DNA of 64,000 nucleotides from an uncultured Desulfomonile sp. (GTDB taxonomy: Bacteria > Desulfobacterota > Desulfomonilia > Desulfomonilales > Desulfomonilaceae), in contig CAJBEZ010000037.1 in assembly GCA_903952205.1 (NCBI GenBank), forward strand, positions 124,001 through 188,000, in the 5' to 3' direction. Under the pieces are notes generated by a model. The model saw only the letters and a program-made list of their open reading frames with translations, was not told the DNA's origin and did not search any database. Made by a program: the position numbers and the translations under genes. Shown piece by piece: positions 41,932 to 51,755 of this stretch. How positions within the stretch are numbered: the stretch's first letter is position 1; each line of letters begins with the position of its first letter.

Positions 41932-43779
41932 TCATTTGACTCGATTCACCAACCCCTCTATCTTTGGCCGCGCTTCATTAAGCGAGGTTGTAAGATTATC
42001 CATGGCCGTGGGGCCGAATTGAGAGGCCCACTCAGTTCTCAGAACCAGCACAGCCTGAACTGCCAATGTCTTTGTGTCATGACTAAAAATCCAGCCCTTT
42101 TCAAGATAGGGGTAGATGTTGCTTGGGATCTTGACCATTGCGTAAATGGGATTGCCGTTTGGATCCTTTTTATCTACAAGACTATTGTCATCAAGCGCCA
42201 CCAGTATGAGATTTCCAGACTTTTTGGCCATCTCTTCAGCCTTCTTCAGAAAATCACTATTCAAACCACCGACGAAAAGCATCAAAGCGTGAGGATTTTT
42301 TTCAACATCTTTCAAAGCGACCAGGTAATCTGAGTTAACACTCGGTATTTTCCTATAGTTAGGGCTTTGTTCACATAGCGCTTCCCATGTGAGCGCTGTT
42401 CCAGATCCGGAAGGACCGATGTAAACGGTGTGTTTTTTAGGGTCAAGATCCCCGATTGATTTGACGCCACCATCCCTGTTGGCGATAAGTTGAGCATATT
42501 CAAGGAAGAGAGTAGTCTGTTCTGAAATCACAGATTTGCCGGCAAGTTTTTTTTCCATGAGGGCCAGGACGTCGGACTGGACAATGGCCATGTCAGCCTG
42601 TCCATTTGCCAGCATTTTCAGGTTTTGCATTGACCCGGACGACGGCACAAGCCGCACATCAATACCAGAGGCGGACTCTTTAAATATTTTACCGAATTTA
42701 TAATACCAACCCCCTTCCTGACCTGTCGCCATTTTCAGTGTAGGTTTTTCGGGTTTCTTTGCCGCAAGCGCTCCGGCCGCAAGCGCCAACTCCGGAGGGA
42801 TGTCTTTGGGCAAATATCCTGGGTCTTTTGGCGTCCCAGCCATCGATTTTACCTGGTTGTCAAGATCGTTCAGCTTGGACTTGAGTTCTGAGTTGTCCTT
42901 GGCTAGGTTCTCGGCTTCCTCACGCCACTTCTTATATCCCGGATCGTCGGAATGATTGTGAGCCGTAGCAGCTACATTCTTGTTGCCTAAATGATCCAGC
43001 ATCCAGAAAAGGAAGAGCGTGTCGAACATTCCAAAGCTGGGGGCGGTATTGTAAGCATAAGGAGGTGGCTGATATCCTTGGGATTTGTAATAACCATCCC
43101 TGTTTCCGTAATGCGTGTTGTAGTCAAAGCCCGAATATACCTTGCCTTTTTGATAAAGAGGATTTGATTCATATTTTGATGAATCCGCATTGAAGGGAGC
43201 CGCCTTGAATTTTGATTGTTCGGCCTGATACGCTTTCAAAGATTCCTGAGAAGTTTTCTTACGCTGTTCCTGCATGACTTTTTTGTCAAATTTTGAACCA
43301 CTCGAAAAACCTGAGGAAGAGGTCGAAGGGCTGGACGGCTTTGTGTAACCGGACGAGGTCTTGCTTTCAGACCCCGCTTTTTGACCCGACGTCGAACCGT
43401 GATCAGTCAAGGAAGGTTTTGAATAGCCTGTCCCGGATGGAGCGGGGCCGGTTTGACCTTGTAACCCGGGTTTTGAATAGTTGGAGCCGGACGATGGTTC
43501 TTTCACAGATGGTTTGGAATAAGGAGCCGGGGATGTTGCAGGAGTTGAAGAAGGTTTTGAGTAACCTGAAGATGATTCCTTTCCGCCAAACAATCCACCA
43601 CCACTTCGGTTCCATGTTCCACGTGTGGATGACGACCAGGAAGAGCTTTTTCCAAAACTGGAACCACCAAAACTCCGACTCCCGGACCTTCCTGCGAGAG
43701 CAAGTGATTCACCAACAATTCCAACGCAAAAAAATAATAGAGCACCCAAACTCAGGGATTTAAGAATTCTTCCAATCAT
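41932..43779 (-). CDS. Secreted Ser/Gly-rich protein fused to a TAXI-type solute-binding domain
   Basis: 615 residues; the ATG at 43779 follows GGGAGATTTTCTG. A signal sequence is followed by a low-complexity Ser/Gly region (about 30-165) with five YSKP/YTKP repeats. A hydrophobic FDTLFLFWMLDHLG and a coiled segment (WREEAENLAKDNSELKSKLN) come next. The C-terminal part (about 345-615) matches TAXI-family TRAP receptors: MATGQEGGWYYKFGKIFKES, LPSSGSMQN-like VPSSGSMQNLKMLANGQADM and IGPSGSGTALTWEALC. No TRAP permease gene is near, so it is probably a sensor or scaffold outside the membrane. It heads a run with the DUF2491 and PspA-like genes (64 bp gap). Confidence 0.75.
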   Translation of the reverse strand: MIGRILKSLSLGALLFFCVGIVGESLALAGRSGSRSFGGSSFGKSSSWSSSTRGTWNRSGGGLFGGKESSSGYSKPSSTPATSPAPYSKPSVKEPSSGSNYSKPGLQGQTGPAPSGTGYSKPSLTDHGSTSGQKAGSESKTSSGYTKPSSPSTSSSGFSSGSKFDKKVMQEQRKKTSQESLKAYQAEQSKFKAAPFNADSSKYESNPLYQKGKVYSGFDYNTHYGNRDGYYKSQGYQPPPYAYNTAPSFGMFDTLFLFWMLDHLGNKNVAATAHNHSDDPGYKKWREEAENLAKDNSELKSKLNDLDNQVKSMAGTPKDPGYLPKDIPPELALAAGALAAKKPEKPTLKMATGQEGGWYYKFGKIFKESASGIDVRLVPSSGSMQNLKMLANGQADMAIVQSDVLALMEKKLAGKSVISEQTTLFLEYAQLIANRDGGVKSIGDLDPKKHTVYIGPSGSGTALTWEALCEQSPNYRKIPSVNSDYLVALKDVEKNPHALMLFVGGLNSDFLKKAEEMAKKSGNLILVALDDNSLVDKKDPNGNPIYAMVKIPSNIYPYLEKGWIFSHDTKTLAVQAVLVLRTEWASQFGPTAMDNLTTSLNEARPKIEGLVNRVK

Positions 43780-43877
43780 CAGAAAATCTCCCGCGTTCCA
43801 AATTCTTCAAATCTGTCTGTCACGCTATCACTCGTATGTCAAGCCGTTCGAGGAAAATTCGACGCAAAGGGGTTACT

Positions 43878-43890
43878 GTGTCTCTGACAC
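43878..43890. promoter_or_regulatory. Inverted repeat GTGTCTCTGACAC in the divergent promoter region
   Basis: Perfect 5-3-5 repeat about 25 bp upstream of the -10 box of the plus-strand gene and 100 bp upstream of the TAXI-fusion gene, so it could control either. Confidence 0.3.
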
Positions 43891-43911
43891 CTTTATTTCA
43901 AGGTTCCCCCA

Positions 43912-43920
43912 TGTTATAAT
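43912..43920 (+). promoter_or_regulatory. Extended -10 promoter for the small secreted protein gene
   Basis: TGTTATAAT (43912-43920) is a complete extended -10 element, with no good -35 upstream. Transcription would start near 43927, about 26 bases before the ATG at 43953. Confidence 0.5.
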
Positions 43921-43952
43921 TATAATAAGACAAACTGTCATGGAGGATGTTC

Positions 43953-44285
43953 ATGAAAACAGTCTTTATATTTATAAGTGTTTTGGCGCTGGCTTTCAGC
44001 ATGAGCCATGGAGTTGAATCTTCAGAGATCTACGACAGATCTTATCAGGGACCAATGAACATGTATGGACAGCCTGCTTTAATTGTACCCCCCAACCAGC
44101 CAGGGCAAAACTCGTCTTCCAGTAGCAGCCAAGGGCTTCTTCCCATGGCTGCGGACGGACTTTTGCAAGCAGGCGGATATCTCTGGAGTTATATGCCGGC
44201 CCCAGTCAGAGGCGTTCAGTCTCCATACGCCGTTCCCCCAGGGTCAGGTCAGGTAACTACGAGTTTTGTCCCTGGAACCCGTTAA
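43953..44285 (+). CDS. Small secreted protein of unknown function
   Basis: 110 residues from the ATG at 43953, six bases after GGAGG; an ATG two codons earlier overlaps that site. A signal peptide (KTVFIFISVLALAFSMSHG) precedes a Pro/Ser/Gln-rich mature part with a six-serine run and a Gly/Tyr-rich middle (LLQAGGYLWSYMPAPVRGVQ). No cysteines in the mature part and no family recognised. It is divergent from the TAXI-fusion gene, sharing Ser-rich secreted character with it, and 38 bp ahead of the thioredoxin-HEAT gene. Confidence 0.6.
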   Translation: MKTVFIFISVLALAFSMSHGVESSEIYDRSYQGPMNMYGQPALIVPPNQPGQNSSSSSSQGLLPMAADGLLQAGGYLWSYMPAPVRGVQSPYAVPPGSGQVTTSFVPGTR

Positions 44286-44323
44286 TCTTTGAAGATATAA
44301 CTTATCGAATCATTGAGGCTATT

Positions 44324-45307
44324 GTGCTTTCTGAAAATGACTTGATGCGTGTCCAGAGCGTTAGCCAGAGCATGAAGCGAACCGTGACACTTAATGTGAA
44401 TCTTACGGGGAATGGTGATTTTTTTGAAAATAACCTGGCAAACATAGCGAGGCAACTTTCAGGCGTTTCTCTGAATCGGATCGACATACAGGAGAGAGGG
44501 GAAAGCCCCTTTCCGGGAAAACCGTCATTGGGCGTTTGCGTCGAGGGCCGTTCAAATATTGCTTACATGGTTTTTCCTGAGGGCCCTCAACTCGGCCCCT
44601 TTCTGGACGCTGTTTCCTGGCTTGGTAGAGGGAGCGATCCACCCGAATTTCCCGGGAGAGACAGAGTTAGGACTCTGGACTTTCCAAGCGATATATTGAC
44701 GTTTGTGGCAACTGGATGTCCTCATTGCCCGGAAGCGGTAAGATTTATCTTGATGCTTGCGTGTGAAAACCCTCAAATAAAGGTATCAATAATCGACGCT
44801 TTGTATTTTCATGATATCGCAGGCAAATACAAAGTGAAATCAACCCCTACGCTTATAATTAATGACGGGCTCACACTGGTTGGGGGAATAAAAACCAGCG
44901 ATCTGGTGGAAAGATTATTAGGTCTGTCAAGCGAAGCGGCGATGACAGGCATACTGAGGTCCATGATCGATTCCGGTAGAGCTGAGGACGCAGCGGACCT
45001 CATGTGTGATCGGGATAGGCCGGACGCTATATTGCCGATGTTCAGATCGAATGAATTTTCACAACGTATGGGAGCCCTTCTCGTCATGGAAGAAGCCCTT
45101 GATAGAAATCCTCGGATCCTGGACCCAATTGTCACCCAATTGACGGAACTAATGCGTTCTGATGACGTTGGGCTGAGAGGCGACACGGCGTCTATTTTAG
45201 GGAGGATCGGAACAGAAGTCGCCGTATCGGCCCTGAAAATGGCTGTAGATGACCCGGATCCTGATGTGCGGGATGTTGCAGTTGAAGCTCTTGAAAACTT
45301 GCAGTAA
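44324..45307 (+). CDS. Tandem thioredoxin-fold protein fused to HEAT repeats
   Basis: 327 residues from a GTG at 44324, five bases after GAGG. The first 115 residues look like a thioredoxin fold without active-site cysteines. A second fold follows with the redox motif ATGCPHCPEAV (near residues 131-134) and the cis-Pro loop KVKSTPTLII, the arrangement of PDO/AhpF-N-type glutaredoxin-like proteins. The last 100 residues are HEAT repeats (LMRSDDVGLRGDTASILGRI, MAVDDPDPDVRDVAVEALEN). The repeats probably dock a client for thiol exchange. No signal peptide, so the cytoplasm is likely. I know of no standard name for this fusion. Confidence 0.75.
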   Translation: MLSENDLMRVQSVSQSMKRTVTLNVNLTGNGDFFENNLANIARQLSGVSLNRIDIQERGESPFPGKPSLGVCVEGRSNIAYMVFPEGPQLGPFLDAVSWLGRGSDPPEFPGRDRVRTLDFPSDILTFVATGCPHCPEAVRFILMLACENPQIKVSIIDALYFHDIAGKYKVKSTPTLIINDGLTLVGGIKTSDLVERLLGLSSEAAMTGILRSMIDSGRAEDAADLMCDRDRPDAILPMFRSNEFSQRMGALLVMEEALDRNPRILDPIVTQLTELMRSDDVGLRGDTASILGRIGTEVAVSALKMAVDDPDPDVRDVAVEALENLQ

Positions 45308-45462
45308 TCCTGATTGGCATATTCACACAGGCTCATGAGTGATGAACTCATTCTGCCGATATTATCTGCGTAGTTAATGATTCTAAACTCTATAGCCACT
45401 CTGGACCACTCTATGATGCGATTATTAGCCGGTAAAAGATCTGTTTTCTCACCACAGGAGGT

Positions 45463-46173
45463 TTGTTGACCCGGAAAACCGACAAGGGAGATAAAGGAAA
45501 GCGCCTGTGGTTCAAAATGGTCCTGTTTCTTGCGCCTCGCTTAGTGACCGGTTATTTTCGGTTAGTTGACCTGACCTCACGCAAAATCTTTCTAAATCGT
45601 GAACATGAAGATTATGTCTGCAAAAAGAGGCCATTCGCTTGCGCATGTTTCCACGGAACCATGCTGTTTCCCGTATATTACTGCCGAAAATACCCTGGTG
45701 TCGCAATGGTAAGCCGTTCATGGGATGGAGAGATTATAGACAGGTCGATTCGCAGGATGGGTTATGACACCACAAGAGGATCTTCCTCCAGAGGGGGTAA
45801 AGAGGCTCTATGGGAAATGATAGACATGATCAATGAAAATAAATATTGTTCCGGTCTCGCTGTAGACGCTCCCCGCGGCCCATCGAGAGAGGTCAAGATC
45901 GGTATAGTTGTTGTGGCAAAGGAAACCGGTCAGCCTGTAGTTCCTCTAGTGAGTTGGGCCACCAAAAAGATACAATTCCATTCATGGGATTCAATGATAC
46001 TGCCGCTTCCTTTTAGTACTATCGTTATGGCGTTTGGAAAACCTACAATGGTACCCCAAGGACTTTCCAAAGAAGAGTACGAAGATCTTAGAATTGAAAT
46101 CGAAAAGGAAATGCTGCGAATTCAGGAACAGGCTGAAGAAAAGATCAGGGAGATATCATCTGGTAAAAGCTGA
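45463..46173 (+). CDS. DUF374 lysophospholipid acyltransferase-like protein
   Basis: 236 residues. Two adjacent TTG codons (45463, 45466) follow AGGAGG; the second is better spaced. The H-x-x-x-x-(D/E)-type centre of LPLAT enzymes appears as ACFHGTMLFPVYYC. DUF374 marks follow: AMVSRSWDGEIIDRSIRRMG, TTRGSSSRGGKEALWEMIDM and GLAVDAPRGPSREVKIGIVV. Relatives act in lipid A or phospholipid acylation at the inner membrane; the true substrate is unknown. It stands alone, followed by a strong bidirectional terminator. Confidence 0.82.
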   Translation: MLTRKTDKGDKGKRLWFKMVLFLAPRLVTGYFRLVDLTSRKIFLNREHEDYVCKKRPFACACFHGTMLFPVYYCRKYPGVAMVSRSWDGEIIDRSIRRMGYDTTRGSSSRGGKEALWEMIDMINENKYCSGLAVDAPRGPSREVKIGIVVVAKETGQPVVPLVSWATKKIQFHSWDSMILPLPFSTIVMAFGKPTMVPQGLSKEEYEDLRIEIEKEMLRIQEQAEEKIREISSGKS

Positions 46174-46283
46174 TCAATCAATATCATTGCTCAAACGTCA
46201 TGGGCAGACGTCGTTAGACCATAAAAAGTTAGGTTTTCCAATGCTACGGAGATAAGGCAATAAAGGGATTGTTGGTTTCAAAA

Positions 46284-46318
46284 AAGAGAGGGCCTCAGAA
46301 AAATTGAGGCCCTCTCTT
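46284..46318. terminator. Bidirectional terminator between the DUF374 gene and lon
   Basis: 14-bp perfect stem (AAGAGAGGGCCTCA with TGAGGCCCTCTCTT) and a GAAAAAT loop. The A-run to the left gives T's on the minus strand for lon. Confidence 0.85.
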
Positions 46319-46328
46319 AGCAATCCCG

Positions 46329-48839
46329 CTATTTGGTTTGAACTGATTCCTGGGTACCGTTTGCAATTTTTTTGACGCCCTTGGCGCCCTTATTCCCGGA
46401 TGGCTTCTTAACTGAGTCCACATCATCTCCGGACGTTTTGTCGAAGTCAGGAAAATCTCTCAGGGCGATCTTCAGAACATCATCCATATGTTTGACAAAC
46501 TTGAACTCAAGTCTTCTTCGAATGTGCTTTGGTATCTCGTCCAGATCTTTCTGGTTTTGTTCCGGGGCAATAACGGTGTAAATTCTGGCCCTCAAGGCGG
46601 CCAGCGATTTTTCTCTCAATCCGCCTATTGGCAGGACCCTGCCTCGGAGTGTGATTTCGCCCGTCATGGCAACATCTGATCTCACGGGAATACCTGTGAG
46701 AGCGCTTACAAGAGCCGATGCCATAGTTACGCCGGCCGATGGCCCATCCTTGGGTATTGCTCCCGCCGGTACATGGACATGAATATCTTTTGAAGAATAG
46801 AAATTGTCTGTAAGACCGAATTTTGAGGCTCTAGACCTCAAATATGACATCGCTGCCTGGCCTGACTCTTTCATAACGTCCCCCAGTTGTCCAGTCAACA
46901 GGAGATTCCCTTTTCCTTCCATAGGAGTGGCTTCGATATGCAGAACATCACCTCCGTATGGAGTCCATGCAAGGCCTGTTGCAACCCCTACGGCATCCTT
47001 GCGGTTGTCGTGATCAGGCAGGAAACGTGGAACTCCCAGAAACTTGTTGAGGTTTTTTGCCGTAATTCTGGGGATCTTTTTTTCTCCTTCGGCTATTTTC
47101 CTCGCGATCTTGCGGCATACGTTGGCAATTTCCCGTTCAAGGTTTCTAAGTCCGGCTTCCCGGGTGTACAAGTTTATTATGTTCAAGATCGATTCATCGG
47201 TGATGTCGAGATCAGATGCCTTGATCCCATTTTCCTTGACCTGACGTGGGATGAGATACTGTCTGGCTATTTTGAGCTTTTCCTCATCAATGTATCCAGC
47301 CAGCTCAATTATTTCCATTCTGTCTTTGAGAGCCGGGATTATCGGATCAGCCACGTTGGCCGTGGCAATAAACATGACCTTGGAAAGATCGAACGGAACA
47401 TTCAGGTAATGATCACTAAAAGCATGATTCTGTTCCGGGTCTAAAACCTCCAGCAATGCGGCGGAAGGATCACCTCGGAAGTCTGCGCCGACCTTGTCTA
47501 TTTCATCAAACATGAAAACAGGATTATTGGAAGCAGCGTTTTTCAACCCCTGTATTATTCGACCTGGCAGGGCGCCAATATATGTTCGCCTGTGGCCTCT
47601 AATCTCGGCTTCATCTCGTAAGCCTCCTAAAGATATTCGTGTGAATTTCCTTCCAAGCGCACGGGCGATGGATTTACCCAGAGATGTTTTGCCTACCCCT
47701 GGAGGCCCTACAAAACATAGTATTGGGCCTTTCATCTGCTTGTTCAATTTTCGGACTCCAAGATACTCGAGAATCCTGTCTTTTATTTTTTCCAGGTCAT
47801 AATGGTCCTCATCCAGAATCTTTTTGGCCCTCTTGATATCCAGTTTGTCACGAGTGGCCTTAGACCACGGGAGTTCTACCATCCAATCCAGATAGGTCCT
47901 GATGATCGACGCCTCGGCCGCGTCCGGGTGCATCTGGCCCAAACGGCTAAGCTGCTTTTCAGCCTCTTTCTGTACCTCAGAGGGGATTTTAGCCTTGACT
48001 ATTTTAGCCCTGAATTCTTCAATTTCCTTGGTTTTTTCGTCTATTTCACCCAATTCGCTTTGGATTGCTTTGAGTTGCTCCCTCAGGAAGTACTCTCTGT
48101 GAGTCTTTCCCATTTCTTCTTTGGCCTGTGTCTGTATCTTTGCCTGCATTGCAGACAGTTCCAGTTCCTTGGATAACAGTTCATTGACCTTTTTCAAACG
48201 GGGGACAGATTCAATAATTTCCAGAATTTGCTGGGACTCCTCCACCCTGAGTTTCAAATTGGAAGCCACTAGGTCCGCCAGTCTACCCGGTTCTTCTATG
48301 GAGTCCAGAATGGCTACGGCGTCCGGAGACACTATGCCTCTTAGCTGGAGGATCTTTTCAGAATTTTCCTTTACTGTACGCATCAGGGCTTCAATTTCCA
48401 TGGTGATGGAGTCTACCGGCGGTTCCTGTATTTTCTCGATCTGAACCATGAAATAGTTTGCGGACGATAGGTAGGATACGATTCGTCCCTTAGCTACTCC
48501 CTGGACCAGTATCTTGATTCTACCATCGGGCAGCTTTAGCATCTTGACGACCATTGCCACTGTTCCCAAGGAAAAGATGTCCGAGGGACTTGGGTCTTCA
48601 TCTGACGACGATTTCTGCGTTGCCAGAAAAATGAGTCTATTGCCGGAAACCGCCTGTTCAACGGCGCGAATTGACTTCTCTCGTCCGACCATTAGCGGCA
48701 AAATCATGTATGAATATATGACAACATCCCGTACAGGAAGCATCGGCATGATGTCAGGAATGTCATCAAAATTTATTGGTTGTGCCTTGTTTTGAGCGTC
48801 ATCTTCAAAATCTTCTCGTTTTTCGATATCGTCTGTCAT
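46329..48839 (-). CDS. lon: ATP-dependent Lon protease
   Basis: 836 residues. An N-terminal LAN domain ([20 protein letters not shown]), a coiled-coil linker with [20 protein letters not shown], an AAA+ module with Walker [16 protein letters not shown] (near 376), Walker [12 protein letters not shown] and sensor segments, and a C-terminal protease domain with the catalytic Ser in [11 protein letters not shown] (near 701) and Lys in the [12 protein letters not shown] region. The C-terminal tail of about 40 residues is Lys/Ser-rich. It degrades misfolded and regulatory proteins. The upstream region holds a sigma-70-like element; no heat-shock sigma-32 site was seen. Confidence 0.96.
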   Translation of the reverse strand: MTDDIEKREDFEDDAQNKAQPINFDDIPDIMPMLPVRDVVIYSYMILPLMVGREKSIRAVEQAVSGNRLIFLATQKSSSDEDPSPSDIFSLGTVAMVVKMLKLPDGRIKILVQGVAKGRIVSYLSSANYFMVQIEKIQEPPVDSITMEIEALMRTVKENSEKILQLRGIVSPDAVAILDSIEEPGRLADLVASNLKLRVEESQQILEIIESVPRLKKVNELLSKELELSAMQAKIQTQAKEEMGKTHREYFLREQLKAIQSELGEIDEKTKEIEEFRAKIVKAKIPSEVQKEAEKQLSRLGQMHPDAAEASIIRTYLDWMVELPWSKATRDKLDIKRAKKILDEDHYDLEKIKDRILEYLGVRKLNKQMKGPILCFVGPPGVGKTSLGKSIARALGRKFTRISLGGLRDEAEIRGHRRTYIGALPGRIIQGLKNAASNNPVFMFDEIDKVGADFRGDPSAALLEVLDPEQNHAFSDHYLNVPFDLSKVMFIATANVADPIIPALKDRMEIIELAGYIDEEKLKIARQYLIPRQVKENGIKASDLDITDESILNIINLYTREAGLRNLEREIANVCRKIARKIAEGEKKIPRITAKNLNKFLGVPRFLPDHDNRKDAVGVATGLAWTPYGGDVLHIEATPMEGKGNLLLTGQLGDVMKESGQAAMSYLRSRASKFGLTDNFYSSKDIHVHVPAGAIPKDGPSAGVTMASALVSALTGIPVRSDVAMTGEITLRGRVLPIGGLREKSLAALRARIYTVIAPEQNQKDLDEIPKHIRRRLEFKFVKHMDDVLKIALRDFPDFDKTSGDDVDSVKKPSGNKGAKGVKKIANGTQESVQTK

Positions 48840-48952
48840 TATTTCAATCCTTTTGACAACGAAAATAGTGTTATAGGCGCTTATGAAATCCAGAATCTTT
48901 GTTCAACATGCGTCTAAGAGGTCATTTCTTGTGAAAAAAGCTACATACTATA

Positions 48953-48979
48953 GTTATATTTACCAGTGGCCGCTGTCAA
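48953..48979 (-). promoter_or_regulatory. Candidate promoter of lon
   Basis: Minus strand: TTGACA (48979-48974) and TATAAC (48958-48953), but the spacer is only 15 bp; TAACTA two bases further gives 17. A leader of about 110 nt would result. Confidence 0.35.
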
Positions 48980-49118
48980 GCGTGAACCGGATAAACTTTA
49001 ATAATTGAATTCTAGGGAACAGGAAAATCTCGAGGCAGAACACAGGATACGCCATCCGAGGTAGCGTATCCCTTAATTCGACTGCAAATAATTGAAAATA
49101 TACGTTAGCTTGCTGCGA

Positions 49119-51755
49119 TCAGAACTGATCGAGGTCCGAACCAGCATAATCCCAGGCGGAACCGCGCAGTGGTTTTGCAAGGGCGGGAGTGGGGCCACTT
49201 CCGACTTTGAAGATCTCCTGAATGCCCTCTCCGGCTGCCATCCCGGTTTTCGGGTCAACACGCCTAAATTCCACATTTGAGGGAGGCGGAAATTCCTTCA
49301 CAGGTATGTCTTTCAAAGCCTGTTTCATAAAATATCCCCAGATTGGCGCTGCTGCCTTGCCGCCAGTTTCTCCTTCTCCAATGGTCACTTCGTCATCAAA
49401 CCCAACCCAGACCCCACAAGTGTAGTCAGGGCTAAATCCTATAAACCAAGCGTCTATATTCTCGTTTGTAGTGCCGGTTTTACCGGCTATGTCAAGTCTG
49501 CCGACTATTTTTTTCAGGTTTGTCGCTGTGCCCTCCTGAATGACACCTTGCATTAATGATGTCATGATGTACGCGGTTGACGGATCTATTCTCCGTTGAG
49601 CCTGACCTGAACTTTTTTCGGGCCGGTCCGTTTCAAGTGATACCCTCTGAACGGGCGCCTCGTTGTCCTTTACGGGGTCGTTAAGAAATACTGCCGGAAG
49701 GTTCTCTTCAAGAACTTTACCATAGCGGTTAACGATCTTTTTGACATAAATATGTGGAGCGAGATAACCCCTATTTGGAAATACTGAATAAGCCGCCAAT
49801 TGTTCTTCAAGAGAGACGCCCGTTGAGCCAAGAGCCATTGTGAGATTCTCTGTTGGGGTCGATGTGTACCCAAGTCTTCTTGCGTAATTCTTGGTATAAT
49901 CTATTCCAATTTGCTGCAGGATTTTTATCGTTGGAATGTTTCTGGACTTCACGAGACAATCCCTCAGTGTTACTGGTCCTGCAAAACCGCCCCTATAATT
50001 CTTGGGCCTCCATACTTCCCCTGTACCTGGGACAGTTAGAGCGAGAGGGGAATCGATTATGACGTCAGAAGCTGTGAAACCCTTGTCAAGCGCAGCGGCA
50101 TAGATTACTGGCTTGAATGAGGAACCGGCCTGTCTCCTTGATTGAACAGCCCGGTTATATTTTGATTCAGAATAGCTGTATCCTCCCAAAAGTACCTTTA
50201 CGAATCCTGTCCGGTTTTCCCGAAACATCAGGGCAGACTGGACCACAGGTTCCTGTTCAGGTTCAAGAAGGAAATAGGGAGATATGTCCTCAGAATATTC
50301 TTTATAATTCTTCATCTCAGGATCCGTCTTACCAAACTTTTTCAGGTAAAGCTCTCGGCGTTTGGGATTTGGATCCACGATTCGGACCTGGATGAGGTCT
50401 CCTACCTGGAAAGGAAGTTCGCCAGGTGCGAAGCTTCTAGTTCTGAGTTCTGTCCTTATGAAAGGTTGGCGCCCCCACCATTTAGGATCTGGGTCAATCT
50501 TTATCTGCCCCAAATATTCTTTTTTGACGCCATTTTTTTCGTAAGTTCCGAGCCGCACATAGACATTGTCTCGGTCCAAATGTGTGATTACGCCTTCTGT
50601 AATTGCGCCATATTTTAGAGGAGATTCCATACTCCTAGATTTTTCTTCAAGAAACTCCAAAACACCTTTAACGTTGAGCGTTTTTATAGGACCTCGGAAT
50701 CCCTGTCTCTTATCCAACTCCCTCAAACCGATGTCCATCGATTCTCTGGCCGTTTCAGTTAGGTTAAGATCAACGGTGGTATAGATCTGAAGCCCCTCTT
50801 TATAAAGAGCGTCCGAGCTGTATTTTCGCTCTACGTATCTTCTAACATGTTCAACAAAATCTGCCGCAATTCGAGCATTTGGATTACTACCCTGATGTAT
50901 TTGAGGTTCTTCCTGATTCGCTCGTTCATATTGTTCTTCATTGATGAAACCGTCCTCGAGCATACGCTTGAGGACGTAAGAACGTCTTTCCACAGCTTTT
51001 TTTAGGTTTCGTTTCGGAGAGTGGGTTGTCGGCGCTTTTGCAAGTCCAGCTAGCAAAGCGCATTCAGCGATCGTCAGATCTTTGGCATGCTTGTCGAAAT
51101 ATATCTGAGCCGCCGCTTCAACCCCGTAAGCGGAACTTCCAAGATAGATCTGGTTCAGGTACAAATAGAGAATCTGCTCCTTTGAGAGTGATTGTTCTAT
51201 TCTTGTGGACAGAATAGCTTCCTTGATCTTTCTTGTGAATTTTCTCTCGGGTGTTAAAAGAAAAGTTTTGGCCACCTGTTGGGTTATAGTGCTCGCGCCC
51301 TCTTTCAGAGAACCCGAAACAAGGTTTTTCTTTATCGCTCTAAGTATGGCTTCCTTGTCAACCCCGGAGTGTCTCCAGAAATTTTTGTCTTCAGCCGCGA
51401 CAAACGCGTCTTGAAGTTCTTTGGGAATTTGCTCCATGGGAACCAAAAACCTTTTTTGGTACGCAAATTCGCCTATCAATTCTCCTTTGTCCGCATATAC
51501 AGCACTCACTACAGGTGGTTCATATTTACGAAGTTTTTCGACATTTGGAACGCTCTGGGTAAAGTATATGTAGCCTTGAGCCGCGACCCCTGCCATCCCT
51601 GACATTACTCCAATAAGGATTAACAAACCGAAACGGGTCAATCCCCCCAACAGTGACCATCTGTTTTTGTCTTTCTTATAAGGTTTAAGCACGTCCTGAA
51701 AAGGATCCGACGGCAAAGAATTGTGTCCAGATTCACTCAAGCTGATCCTCCTCAT
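49119..51755 (-). CDS. mrcA: Class A penicillin-binding protein, PBP1A type
   Basis: 878 residues. A short cytoplasmic N-terminus, one membrane helix (FGLLILIGVMSGMAGVAAQG), then a GT51 glycosyltransferase domain (EDKNFWRHSGVDKEAILRAI, GASTITQQVAKTFLL, KIKEAILSTRIEQSLSKEQI). An OB-type insert follows, then the transpeptidase with SxxK in AGSSFKPVIYAA (near 545), SRN in VKSRNIPTIK and KTG in AGKTGTTNEN (near 758). It polymerises and cross-links peptidoglycan in the periplasm. It is followed on the minus strand by a weak inverted repeat (49045-49071) without a T-run. Confidence 0.94.
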   Translation of the reverse strand: MRRISLSESGHNSLPSDPFQDVLKPYKKDKNRWSLLGGLTRFGLLILIGVMSGMAGVAAQGYIYFTQSVPNVEKLRKYEPPVVSAVYADKGELIGEFAYQKRFLVPMEQIPKELQDAFVAAEDKNFWRHSGVDKEAILRAIKKNLVSGSLKEGASTITQQVAKTFLLTPERKFTRKIKEAILSTRIEQSLSKEQILYLYLNQIYLGSSAYGVEAAAQIYFDKHAKDLTIAECALLAGLAKAPTTHSPKRNLKKAVERRSYVLKRMLEDGFINEEQYERANQEEPQIHQGSNPNARIAADFVEHVRRYVERKYSSDALYKEGLQIYTTVDLNLTETARESMDIGLRELDKRQGFRGPIKTLNVKGVLEFLEEKSRSMESPLKYGAITEGVITHLDRDNVYVRLGTYEKNGVKKEYLGQIKIDPDPKWWGRQPFIRTELRTRSFAPGELPFQVGDLIQVRIVDPNPKRRELYLKKFGKTDPEMKNYKEYSEDISPYFLLEPEQEPVVQSALMFRENRTGFVKVLLGGYSYSESKYNRAVQSRRQAGSSFKPVIYAAALDKGFTASDVIIDSPLALTVPGTGEVWRPKNYRGGFAGPVTLRDCLVKSRNIPTIKILQQIGIDYTKNYARRLGYTSTPTENLTMALGSTGVSLEEQLAAYSVFPNRGYLAPHIYVKKIVNRYGKVLEENLPAVFLNDPVKDNEAPVQRVSLETDRPEKSSGQAQRRIDPSTAYIMTSLMQGVIQEGTATNLKKIVGRLDIAGKTGTTNENIDAWFIGFSPDYTCGVWVGFDDEVTIGEGETGGKAAAPIWGYFMKQALKDIPVKEFPPPSNVEFRRVDPKTGMAAGEGIQEIFKVGSGPTPALAKPLRGSAWDYAGSDLDQF

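Noticed and set aside
43293-43763. 156-codon frame opposite the Ser/Gly-rich part of the TAXI-fusion gene
   Set aside because: Low-complexity coding sequence readily leaves the opposite strand open; the frame lacks a ribosome-binding site.
46887-47444. 185-codon frame antisense to lon
   Set aside because: It is opposite the AAA+ and adjacent regions of lon and has no recognisable protein character.
49045-49071. Inverted repeat GGATACGC/GCGTATCC after mrcA as a terminator
   Set aside because: No T-run on the minus strand; kept only as a possible structure.
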